From NCBI GenBank assembly GCA_965601425.1, contig CBFCWF010000124.1, positions 1 through 12,551 on the forward strand: DNA of 12,551 bases, given 5' to 3'. The position numbers and the translations under genes were made by a program. Of this stretch, positions 6,639-12,551 are shown piece after piece (the first letter of the stretch is position 1; each line of letters opens with the position of its first letter). Source of the DNA: Thiosocius sp965601425 (GTDB taxonomy: Bacteria; Pseudomonadota; Gammaproteobacteria; Chromatiales; Chromatiaceae). The notes beneath the pieces are model-generated. The model worked only from the letters and a program-made list of their open reading frames with translations. It was not told where the DNA came from and made no database searches.

Positions 6639-7508
6639 CTAGGCAAGCAGCTCCGCCATGCGCGCCCCGATATCCGCTGGCGAGCGCACAGTCGCGACGC
6701 CGGCGGCTTCCAGCGCCGCGAACTTCCCTTCGGCCGTGCCCTTGCCGCCGCTGACGATCGCCCCGGCATGGCCCATGCGTTTGCCGGACGGTGCGGTAAC
6801 ACCGGCGATATAGGCGACCACCGGCTTGCTGACCCGGTCGGCGATGAAGGCCGCGGCGTCCTCTTCGGCGCTGCCACCGATTTCGCCGACCATGACGATG
6901 CCCTCGGTCTGGGGGTCCTGCTCGAACAGCTCGAGGCAATCGATGAAGTTCATGCCGTGGATCGGGTCGCCACCGATACCGACACAGGTACTCTGTCCGA
7001 GGCCCTGCCGGCTCGTCTGGAACACCGCCTCGTAGGTCAGCGTACCCGAGCGCGATACGATGCCGACCCTGCCCTTGTCGTGAATCGGGCCGGGCATGAT
7101 GCCGATCTTGCACTCGCCCGGCGTAATCACGCCCGGACAGTTGGGGCCGACCAGCCGCACCTCGCTACCGGCGAGTGCGGCGCGGACCTTCAGCATGTCG
7201 AGGACCGGGATGCCCTCCGTGATGCAGACCACCACCATGATCCCGGCGTCTGCGGCCTCGAGGATCGCATCGGCGGCAAACGCGGCCGGCACGTAGATCA
7301 TGCTCGCATCGGCAGCGGTCGCGGCGACCGCGTCGTGCACGGTGTCGAACACCGGACGGTCGAGGTGAAGCTGGCCGCCCTTACCGGGGGTGACGCCGCC
7401 GACCAGCCGTGTGCCGTAGGCAATCGCCTGTTCGGAATGGAACGTGCCCTGCCTGCCGGTGAAGCCCTGACAGATCACCCTGGTGTTCTCGTCGATCAGT
7501 ATACTCAT
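6639..7508 (-). CDS. sucD: Succinyl-CoA synthetase, alpha subunit
   Basis: Alpha subunit of the TCA-cycle enzyme that converts succinyl-CoA to succinate with formation of ATP or GTP. It binds CoA and carries the phosphohistidine. The CoA-binding Rossmann domain opens with VICQGFTGRQGTFHSEQAI, the middle has VGPNCPGVITPGECKIGIMPG, and the active histidine is about His247 in GHAGAIVSGGKGTAEGK. At 289 residues it is full length. ATG at 7508 has GAGGGG about 10 bases upstream. It follows sucC after 15 bases, the standard operon. No 2-oxoglutarate dehydrogenase genes adjoin, unlike in E. coli. Confidence 0.97.
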   Translation of the reverse strand: MSILIDENTRVICQGFTGRQGTFHSEQAIAYGTRLVGGVTPGKGGQLHLDRPVFDTVHDAVAATAADASMIYVPAAFAADAILEAADAGIMVVVCITEGIPVLDMLKVRAALAGSEVRLVGPNCPGVITPGECKIGIMPGPIHDKGRVGIVSRSGTLTYEAVFQTSRQGLGQSTCVGIGGDPIHGMNFIDCLELFEQDPQTEGIVMVGEIGGSAEEDAAAFIADRVSKPVVAYIAGVTAPSGKRMGHAGAIVSGGKGTAEGKFAALEAAGVATVRSPADIGARMAELLA

Positions 7509-7523
7509 GTCGTCATGCGCCCC

Positions 7524-8684
7524 TCAGGTGGTGGCGGCGACCACCTTCTCGGCGGCCTCGGTCAGGTCGGATGCGGTCTCGAGCGCCAGGCCGCTCTGGT
7601 CAAGCAGTTCGAGGCCCTGCTCGGCCTTCGTTCCCTCGAGTCGAATAACCACCGGCACGTCGATACCAACTTCGCGCACCGCGGCGACGATGCCCTCGGC
7701 GATCAGGTCGCAGCGCACGATGCCGCCGAAGATATTGACCAGCACCGCCTTCACCTTCTGGTCCGAAAGGATGATCTTGAATGCCTCGGCGACACGTTCA
7801 GCGGTGGTACCGCCGCCGACATCGAGGAAATTGGCCGGCGAGCCGCCATGCAGCTGAACCAGGTCCATGGTCGCCATCGCCAGTCCGGCGCCATTGACCA
7901 TGCACCCGATATTCCCATCCAGCGTGATGTAGTTCAGATCGTGCTCGGCCGCAGCCGCCTCGCGCGGGTCCTCCTGGCTGATGTCACGCATCGCCACCAG
8001 GTCCTTGTGGCGGTAAAGCGCATTGCCGTCCAGGTTGATCTTCGCATCCAGCGCGATCAGGTCCCCGGCCGGCGTGACGACCAGCGGATTGATCTCGACC
8101 AGGCTTGCATCCTCCCTGTGGAACAGCTCAACCAGCCCGAACAGGATCTTCTGGAACTGTTTCACCTGGTCGAGATTGAAACCGAGCGCGAAGCCGAGAC
8201 GGCGCGCCTGGTATGGCTGGACGCCCGCGGCCGGATCGATCTGTGCGGTGATGATTTTTTCTGGGGTCTGCGCGGCGACCTCCTCGATATTCATGCCCCC
8301 GGCGCGCGATGCCATGAGCAGAACTCGCCGGGTCGCGCGGTCCACGAGCACGCTCAGGTAAAGCTCTTCGCCGATGGCCGTCGGCTCCTCTACCAGGATG
8401 TAGCTGACCGGCAGACCGTCGGCGCCGGTCTGCTTGGTCACGAGGCGATTGGCCAGCATACGGTGCGCCTCGCTCTCGACGCGGTCCAGCGAATCGACCA
8501 GCATGACCCCGCCCGCCTTGCCGCGCCCACCGGTGTGCGCCTGCGCCTTGACCACCCAGCGCTCGCCGCCCATGTCGGCCGCGGCGGACCTCGCCTCCTT
8601 CGCGCTCTCGACGGCGTAACCGAACGGCACCGGGATGCCGTAGCCGGCGAACAGCTTTTTTGATTGGAATTCGTGCAGATTCAC
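7524..8684 (-). CDS. sucC: Succinyl-CoA synthetase, beta subunit
   Basis: Beta subunit, which binds the nucleotide through an ATP-grasp domain and pairs with SucD. It begins with the canonical NLHEFQSKKLFAGYGIPVP, has the grasp-domain KAQAHTGGRGKAGGV segment around residues 46-60, GNIGCMVNGAGLAMATMD in the middle and NIFGGIVRCDLIAEGIV near residue 320. The GTG at 8684 gives 386 residues, against 388 in E. coli. An ATG at 8717 would add 11 residues not found in the family, so GTG is preferred; GGGG about 7 bases upstream is a modest ribosome site. The gene diverges from pilS with 117 bases between starts. I see no strong sigma-70 promoter there. Confidence 0.96.
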   Translation of the reverse strand: MNLHEFQSKKLFAGYGIPVPFGYAVESAKEARSAAADMGGERWVVKAQAHTGGRGKAGGVMLVDSLDRVESEAHRMLANRLVTKQTGADGLPVSYILVEEPTAIGEELYLSVLVDRATRRVLLMASRAGGMNIEEVAAQTPEKIITAQIDPAAGVQPYQARRLGFALGFNLDQVKQFQKILFGLVELFHREDASLVEINPLVVTPAGDLIALDAKINLDGNALYRHKDLVAMRDISQEDPREAAAAEHDLNYITLDGNIGCMVNGAGLAMATMDLVQLHGGSPANFLDVGGGTTAERVAEAFKIILSDQKVKAVLVNIFGGIVRCDLIAEGIVAAVREVGIDVPVVIRLEGTKAEQGLELLDQSGLALETASDLTEAAEKVVAATT

Positions 8685-8801
8685 GTTGTGACCCCAGGCG
8701 GCAGCGGATGGCTGCATTCTGGTGCAGAAAGGCGGTCAGCGCAAAAAGACAAATCACTGTTGAGTATTAGACCTGCCCGCCGCTACCGCGAGGTGATGGC
8801 C

Positions 8802-10439
8802 ATGTTGAGAACCAGCGTGCAGCAGGAAAGACGCGAAATCGCGGCAGCGCTCCCCGGATTCGCCGCCGAAGGGTCACATCTCGGCATCTATCTGATCTAC
8901 CGTGTCGCGCTTGGGGTGGCATTGCTGCTCGTCTACGCCGGCATCGGCAGGGGCCCGCTCGGGACGCACTCGCCGGTGCTGTTCTCGATTGCGGTACATC
9001 TGTACCTGGGGGTCACAATCGTCGCGCTGGTCATGCACCTGCGGCATTTCGGCGACGAGGAGAAACTGGGGCAGCTGGCGGTGTTCCTGGATATCTTGCT
9101 GATCACGGTTATGATGCATGCAAGCGGCGGGGTCACGTCCGGCCTGGGCATGCTGATCGCGGTCTCGATCGCGCTGGGCAGCCTGAGCCTGGTCGGCCAT
9201 ACGGCACTATTGTTCGCCGCGTTGGCTTCGCTCGGGGTGCTGACCGAGCGCATCTACGCGCATATCACCGATGCGTTTGCCGATACCGCGTATACCCAGG
9301 CCGGCCTGCTCGGCGCATCATTCTTCGCGTTGGCACTGCTGGCCCACCGCCTCGGCCGCCGCGCCGCCGAAAGCGAACAGCTGGCCAGCCAACGCGGCTC
9401 GGACCTGGTCAACCTGGCGCAGCTCAACGACTTCGTGATCCAGCGAATGCGCGCGGGTATCCTGGTGATCGACGAGCGGGAGACCATCCAGCTGATGAAC
9501 GAGGCCGCCTGGGTCCTGCTCGGGATGCCGGTCGCGATGCGCCACCACCCGCTCAATGAGGCCTCGCCTCCGCTCGCGCAGCAGTACCGGGACTGGCTGC
9601 GCGCCCCGGCCGCCGGCCGGCCGGACTTTCGCCCCACGTCGGGCGGCCGCGATCTACGTGCCGGATTCACGCCGACTGGCGATGGGGACAACCCAGGCAC
9701 CCTGATCGTGCTCGAGGACACGGCGCGCCTGAACGCCGAGGTGCAGCAGCTCAAGCTGGCCTCGCTGGGCAGGTTGACCGCCGGCATCGCACATGAGATC
9801 CGCAACCCGCTTGGCGCGATCAGCCATGCCTCGCAGCTGCTGGAAGAAACCCCCGACCTGTCATCGACCGACCGCCGCATGATCGAGATCATTCAGCACA
9901 ACTCGCAGCGGGTGAACGAGGTGGTCGAAAGCATTCTCAAGCTGTCGCGGCAGGACAACCCGCGCCCGAAACCCCTGACGCTGGGGCCCTGGCTGGCGCA
10001 AACGGTGGAAGAAATAGGTCGTTTGCACCGACTGCAGGCAGCGCAGCTGCAGCACGAGGTCGATCCGCAGGGGACAACGGTGTTTGCCGACCCCGGCCAG
10101 CTACGCCAGATCATCGACGTGCTGTGCGACAACGCGGTGCGGCATTTCGATGGCGCGGCCGAACAACTGAACGTTCGCCTGGCCGGCGGGATCACGCGCG
10201 AGTCGGGCGGCCCGTTCCTCGAGCTCCGCGACAATGGACCGGGCATTGCTAAAAAGGCCCAGGCCAACCTGTTCGAGCCCTTTTTCAGCACGCGCCACGA
10301 GGGTACGGGGCTTGGCCTGTACATCGCCCGACAGCTCTGCGAAGCGAATCACATACGCCTCGAATACCTCAGTCAGCCGACAGGCGGCAGCTGTTTTCGC
10401 CTGAGCTTTCCGAACCCAAAACGCATGCGAAAACTATGA
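8802..10439 (+). CDS. pilS: Membrane sensor histidine kinase PilS
   Basis: Sensor kinase that phosphorylates PilR to control pilin transcription. Six hydrophobic helices are visible at roughly residues 28-48, 58-80, 92-106, 115-133, 135-150 and 167-184, the hallmark of PilS. A PAS-like segment (LNDFVIQRMRAGILVIDERE onward, about 207-310) is followed by the HisKA domain with His331 in AGIAHEIRNPLG, and the ATPase domain with the N box at Asn444 (LCDNAVRH), DNGPGIA near 477 and GTGLGLYIA near 501. From ATG 8802 the protein is 545 residues (P. aeruginosa PilS is about 530). GAGGTG at 8790-8795 suits this start; ATG 8796 is too close to it. An upstream frame from 8664 overlaps sucC and is rejected. 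The stop overlaps the pilR start as ATGA. Confidence 0.93.
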   Translation: MLRTSVQQERREIAAALPGFAAEGSHLGIYLIYRVALGVALLLVYAGIGRGPLGTHSPVLFSIAVHLYLGVTIVALVMHLRHFGDEEKLGQLAVFLDILLITVMMHASGGVTSGLGMLIAVSIALGSLSLVGHTALLFAALASLGVLTERIYAHITDAFADTAYTQAGLLGASFFALALLAHRLGRRAAESEQLASQRGSDLVNLAQLNDFVIQRMRAGILVIDERETIQLMNEAAWVLLGMPVAMRHHPLNEASPPLAQQYRDWLRAPAAGRPDFRPTSGGRDLRAGFTPTGDGDNPGTLIVLEDTARLNAEVQQLKLASLGRLTAGIAHEIRNPLGAISHASQLLEETPDLSSTDRRMIEIIQHNSQRVNEVVESILKLSRQDNPRPKPLTLGPWLAQTVEEIGRLHRLQAAQLQHEVDPQGTTVFADPGQLRQIIDVLCDNAVRHFDGAAEQLNVRLAGGITRESGGPFLELRDNGPGIAKKAQANLFEPFFSTRHEGTGLGLYIARQLCEANHIRLEYLSQPTGGSCFRLSFPNPKRMRKL

Positions 10440-11803
10440 AGCAGCCGCTGGCACTCATCATCGACGACGAACCGGACATCCGCGAGCTGCTGGAGATCAC
10501 GCTTGCACGCATGGGCGTCGACAGCCGGTCCGTCGGCACCCTCGGCGACGGGCTGGGGATGCTTGCCCATCAGCGATTCGACCTGTGCCTTGTCGACATG
10601 CGCCTGCCCGACGGGAGCGGCATCGATATCGTGCGCCATGTCGTGGCTGAGCTGCCCGATACACCGATTGCCGTCATCACCGCCCACGGCAACATGCAGA
10701 CCGCGGTCGACGCGCTGAAGGCCGGCGCCTTCGATTTCGTCTCCAAACCGGTCGACCTGCCGGTGTTACGGCGTCTGGTCGAGACGGCGCTGCGCATCGA
10801 CCAGGACCTGCCCGCGTCACCGGGCGCGCCGAGCGGCGAACTCCTGGGCACCTCACCGGCAATGCAGGAGATCCGACGCCTGATCGACAAACTGGCGCGC
10901 AACCAGGCACCGGTGTTCGTCAGCGGCGAGTCGGGCACCGGCAAGGAGCTCGCGGCGCGCGCGATTCACGCGCGCAGCCCACGCACCGCAAGACCGTTCG
11001 TCGCAGTCAACTGCGGGGCGATCCCCCAGGAGCTGATGGAGAGCGAGTTCTTCGGCCACGTCAAGGGCAGCTTCACCGGTGCGGTGCGGGACAAGCCGGG
11101 CCTTTTCGAACAGGCCGACGGAGGGACCCTGTTCCTTGACGAGGTGGCCGACCTGCCGCTCCCGATGCAGGTCAAATTGCTGCGCGCGATCCAGGAGAAG
11201 TCGGTGCGCCCGGTCGGCGCCACCGCCGAACGATCGGTAGACGTACGGATCATCAGCGCGAGCCACAAGGACCTACCGACGATGGTGACGAACGGCGAGT
11301 TCAGGCAGGACCTCTTCTATCGCATCCATGTGATTCAGCTTCCGATGTCCCCATTGCGGTCGCGGCGCGAGGATATCCTGGTCATGGTCGATCACGTGCT
11401 GGAACGCCTCGCCGAGCGGTCTGGCGGCCACAAGGCCCACATCGAACGGTCGGCGCTGGAGGCATTGTGCGGCTACGAGTTCCCCGGCAACGTGCGCGAA
11501 CTCGAGAACATACTCGAGCGCGCGACCGCGCTGTGCGAGAACGATACCATCACCCTGAGCGACCTCGGGCTGATGAACAGCGCGGCCAACGAGGCCAGCA
11601 GCGCGGTTGCGGCATTGCCGGACGAGGGCCTGGAGGACTACCTGGCGCGGGTCGAGCGCCATGCCATCGTGGAGGCGCTGGAGAGCACCCGGTGGAACCG
11701 CACCGCAGCTGCGAGATTGCTGGGTATCAGTTTTCGCGCGCTGCGCTACCGACTCGAGAAGCTCGGGCTCGACCTGGACCAAACGGAGGCCGAGAGCCGC
11801 TAG
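10436..11803 (+). CDS. pilR: Sigma-54-dependent response regulator PilR
   Basis: NtrC-family activator that drives sigma-54 transcription of the pilin gene when phosphorylated by PilS. The receiver domain (1-120) has acidic residues Asp10/Asp11, phosphoacceptor Asp54 (LVDMRLPDG), Thr82 and Lys104. The AAA+ domain shows Walker A GESGTGKE at 164-171, the sigma-54 contact loop GSFTGA at 211-216, and Walker B GGTLFLDE at 229-236; Ser in place of the first Ala of GAFTGA is common in PilR. The Fis-type helix-turn-helix (NRTAAARLLGISFRALRYRL, 421-440) closes the protein. Length is 455 residues. Translation is coupled to pilS by the 4-base ATGA overlap. The sigma-54 promoter and pilin gene directly downstream are its expected target. 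Confidence 0.95.
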   Translation: MKQPLALIIDDEPDIRELLEITLARMGVDSRSVGTLGDGLGMLAHQRFDLCLVDMRLPDGSGIDIVRHVVAELPDTPIAVITAHGNMQTAVDALKAGAFDFVSKPVDLPVLRRLVETALRIDQDLPASPGAPSGELLGTSPAMQEIRRLIDKLARNQAPVFVSGESGTGKELAARAIHARSPRTARPFVAVNCGAIPQELMESEFFGHVKGSFTGAVRDKPGLFEQADGGTLFLDEVADLPLPMQVKLLRAIQEKSVRPVGATAERSVDVRIISASHKDLPTMVTNGEFRQDLFYRIHVIQLPMSPLRSRREDILVMVDHVLERLAERSGGHKAHIERSALEALCGYEFPGNVRELENILERATALCENDTITLSDLGLMNSAANEASSAVAALPDEGLEDYLARVERHAIVEALESTRWNRTAAARLLGISFRALRYRLEKLGLDLDQTEAESR

Positions 11804-11820
11804 AATAGTGCCGCGGACGG

Positions 11821-11920
11821 TACGGTGTGGGTGATGGCCGCGTCAGGCATCTCCTACCCCCCGCAAGACGGCCGGGGCGTCAGCGACCGGTGCGCGAATA
11901 GCCACTGAACGCACACCGTA
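11821..11920. repeat. 9-base inverted repeat closing a possible structured element
   Basis: TACGGTGTG at 11821-11829 is the exact inverse complement of CACACCGTA at 11912-11920. Inside, CCCCG (11859-11863) can pair with CGGGG (11873-11877), and GCGTCAG occurs twice (11840-11846 and 11877-11883). The element starts 18 bases after the pilR stop. It could be the 3' end structure of the pilSR message or a small RNA; no RNA family is recognised. Confidence 0.3.
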
Positions 11921-11926
11921 AAGACA

Positions 11927-11945
11927 ACGGCCCGCACCGGGCCGT
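11927..11945. terminator. GC-rich hairpin, possible end of the pilSR transcript
   Basis: ACGGCCC (11927-11933) and GGGCCGT (11939-11945) form a perfect 7-base stem with loop GCACC, about 125 bases beyond the pilR stop. No T-run follows on the + strand, so an intrinsic terminator is not proven. Confidence 0.35.
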
Positions 11946-12022
11946 AAGCTCGGCCCTGGTCGTTCGACGATGGCCGCTATCGAGGGACGCGTGTCGGCAC
12001 GGCTGACGCAGCCGGTCAGCAT

Positions 12023-12039
12023 GTGACGCTTGGTGTCAC
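12023..12039. repeat. GTGAC/GTCAC inverted repeat upstream of the pilin promoter
   Basis: GTGAC at 12023-12027 and GTCAC at 12035-12039 form an inverted repeat with 7 bases between; the right half lies within the palindrome GGTGTCACC. It sits about 145-160 bases before the predicted transcription start, a usual distance for sigma-54 activator sites. TGTC occurs here (12034-12037) and at 11992-11995; PilR of Pseudomonas is reported to bind TGTC-containing sites. Assignment to PilR is inference. Confidence 0.35.
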
Positions 12040-12127
12040 CTGAGGGCCGTCACTGCGGGACCCGAGCAACATAGCGGACCGCGTCAAAAACGGCCAAAAG
12101 CCGCAAAACGCTTGGTAGACAGGAAAA

Positions 12128-12146
12128 ATTCGTCAATAATTCGTCA
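12128..12146 (+). promoter_or_regulatory. Two ATTCGTCA repeats spaced one helical turn, upstream of sigma-54 promoter
   Basis: ATTCGTCA occurs at 12128-12135 and 12139-12146, 11 bases apart start to start, so both copies face the same side of the helix. They lie in an AT-rich tract that ends at the -24 box. This pattern suggests a protein-binding site (PilR, a bending protein or another regulator), but so close to the promoter it may instead help or hinder polymerase binding. Confidence 0.4.
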
Positions 12147-12156
12147 TATTGCATTT

Positions 12157-12173
12157 TTGGCACGCGATCTGCG
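12157..12173 (+). promoter_or_regulatory. Sigma-54 (-24/-12) promoter of the pilin gene
   Basis: TTGGCACG at 12157-12164 matches the -24 element and CTGC at 12169-12172 the -12 element. The invariant GG (12159-12160) and GC (12171-12172) are separated by exactly 10 bases, as sigma-54 requires. Transcription should start near 12184, leaving a leader of about 113 bases. The context (PilR upstream, pilin downstream) is the well-known PilR-RpoN arrangement. Confidence 0.88.
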
Positions 12174-12296
12174 TATAGAGCGGCAAGGCCAACCGGAAGG
12201 CGTTGTCGCAACCCACCCGGCGCAGGTCTCTTAAAGTTCACAACCAACCGGCCGCTAGCATTGCGCGACCGCTAATGTCAACCAGGAGATAATCGA

Positions 12297-12551
12297 ATGA
12301 AGAAGCAGTCAGGCTTTACCCTTATCGAACTGATGATCGTCGTGGCGATCATCGCCATCCTCGCGGCGATCGCGATCCCCGCTTACAACAACTACATCGA
12401 AGAGGCACGGATGGCCAAGGTGACCGAGCACTACGATGCGGCGATCCGCATCATGCGTAACCACTCGGCCAAGATCGCCGCACAGCAATCCCGCGGGGAT
12501 ACCGCCGCCGTGTTACCGGCCGATGCGGCTGCGTGGATTTCCGAGGTCATC
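12297..12551 (+). CDS. pilA: Type IV pilin (PilA-like prepilin), 3' end outside window
   Basis: Structural subunit of a type IV pilus; 85 codons are in view. The short leader MKKQSG ends at Gly6, followed by Phe at mature position 1 and Glu at position 5 (FTLIE), the PilD prepilin peptidase and methylation site. The hydrophobic helix LMIVVAIIAILAAIAIPAYN follows. ATG at 12297 has AGGAG at 12284-12288, 8 bases upstream. Beyond the helix the sequence (EEARMAKVTEHYDAAIRI, then MRNHSAKIAAQQSRGD) departs from the textbook PilA body, which usually reads like YQDYIARSQVSEAL; it looks like a distinct pilin class. Placement behind pilS-pilR and a sigma-54 promoter supports a main pilin rather than a minor one, though the C-terminal disulfide region cannot be seen. 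Confidence 0.9.
   Translation, partial: MKKQSGFTLIELMIVVAIIAILAAIAIPAYNNYIEEARMAKVTEHYDAAIRIMRNHSAKIAAQQSRGDTAAVLPADAAAWISEVI

Larger units (their letters stand above)
11804..12296. other. pilR-pilin intergenic control region
   Basis: A 493-base stretch without a credible gene. From left to right: a 9-base inverted repeat enclosing about 80 GC-rich bases (11821-11920), a 7-base hairpin (11927-11945), a GTGAC/GTCAC inverted repeat (12023-12039), an abrupt AT-rich tract (about 12120-12158) with two ATTCGTCA copies, a sigma-54 promoter (12157-12173), and a roughly 110-base leader ending in the ribosome site AGGAG at 12284-12288. CCAACCGG occurs twice in the leader (12189-12196 and 12244-12251). 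Confidence 0.7.

Noticed and set aside
6414..8663. A 749-codon open frame on the + strand opposite sucC and sucD
   Set aside because: It is an antisense shadow of two clearly conserved genes, produced by high-GC codon bias; the protein has the repetitive Asp/His/Arg composition typical of such shadows.
8664..8801. PilS starting at the ATG at 8664
   Set aside because: It overlaps the start of the divergent sucC and adds unstructured residues before the first helix; the Shine-Dalgarno at 8790-8795 supports the later start.
11821..11945. Cobalamin-riboswitch-like words: CCCCGCAAGACGG and GCCACTG in the right order
   Set aside because: The other conserved boxes (GGGAA, the GGTG-AA-CC stem, the closing GAGACC block) are missing, and no B12 gene follows. 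The resemblance is probably chance in GC-rich DNA.
12131..12144. IHF-like site in the AT-rich tract
   Set aside because: The sequence fits the WATCAA-N4-TTR pattern poorly in either orientation, so it is not called despite the AT-rich setting.
1..12551. Search for CRISPR arrays, insertion sequences, tRNA/rRNA genes and integration sites
   Set aside because: No regularly spaced repeats, transposase or integrase motifs, or tRNA-like sequences were seen; the gene set is core metabolism, envelope assembly and pilus control.

Overview
The window is a GC-rich, gene-dense chromosomal segment that most resembles a gammaproteobacterium. The divergent rluD/bamD pair followed by pgeF matches the Escherichia coli layout, and PilS-PilR-pilin is typical of pseudomonad- or Chromatiales-like bacteria. 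This taxonomic reading is inference. There is no tRNA, rRNA, CRISPR, transposase or phage gene, so the region looks like core genome.

Layout, left to right. (1) 1-473, + strand: the 3' end of an unrecognised, probably exported protein. (2) 519-3342, - strand: a tight cluster transcribed rluD -> pgeF -> gcvR-like -> def (23S rRNA pseudouridine synthase, YfiH/PgeF laccase-domain enzyme, two-ACT-domain regulator, peptide deformylase). (3) 3395-4213, + strand: bamD, an outer-membrane assembly lipoprotein diverging from rluD. (4) 4322-6313, - strand: nadE -> glnB, a glutamine-dependent NAD+ synthetase followed by PII. (5) 6314-6638: a 325-base gap with inverted repeats, including a perfect hairpin just downstream of sucD. 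(6) 6639-8684, - strand: sucC -> sucD, succinyl-CoA synthetase. (7) 8802-11803, + strand: pilS-pilR with an ATGA overlap. (8) 11804-12296: a regulatory gap with a sigma-54 promoter. (9) 12297 to the window end: a type IV pilin gene, cut by the window edge.

The clearest functional unit is pilS-pilR-pilin. PilS is a six-helix membrane kinase and PilR a sigma-54 activator. The pilin gene has a well-spaced -24/-12 promoter, with two copies of ATTCGTCA spaced 11 bp apart just upstream. A second notable unit is nadE-glnB, where the nitrogen/carbon sensor PII shares a probable transcript with a glutamine-using NAD synthetase. Four genes appear to use non-ATG starts (def, rluD and sucC GTG; nadE TTG). 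I do not see a clearly novel system; the best leads are the pilin control region, the unusual pilin body, and the nadE-glnB linkage.
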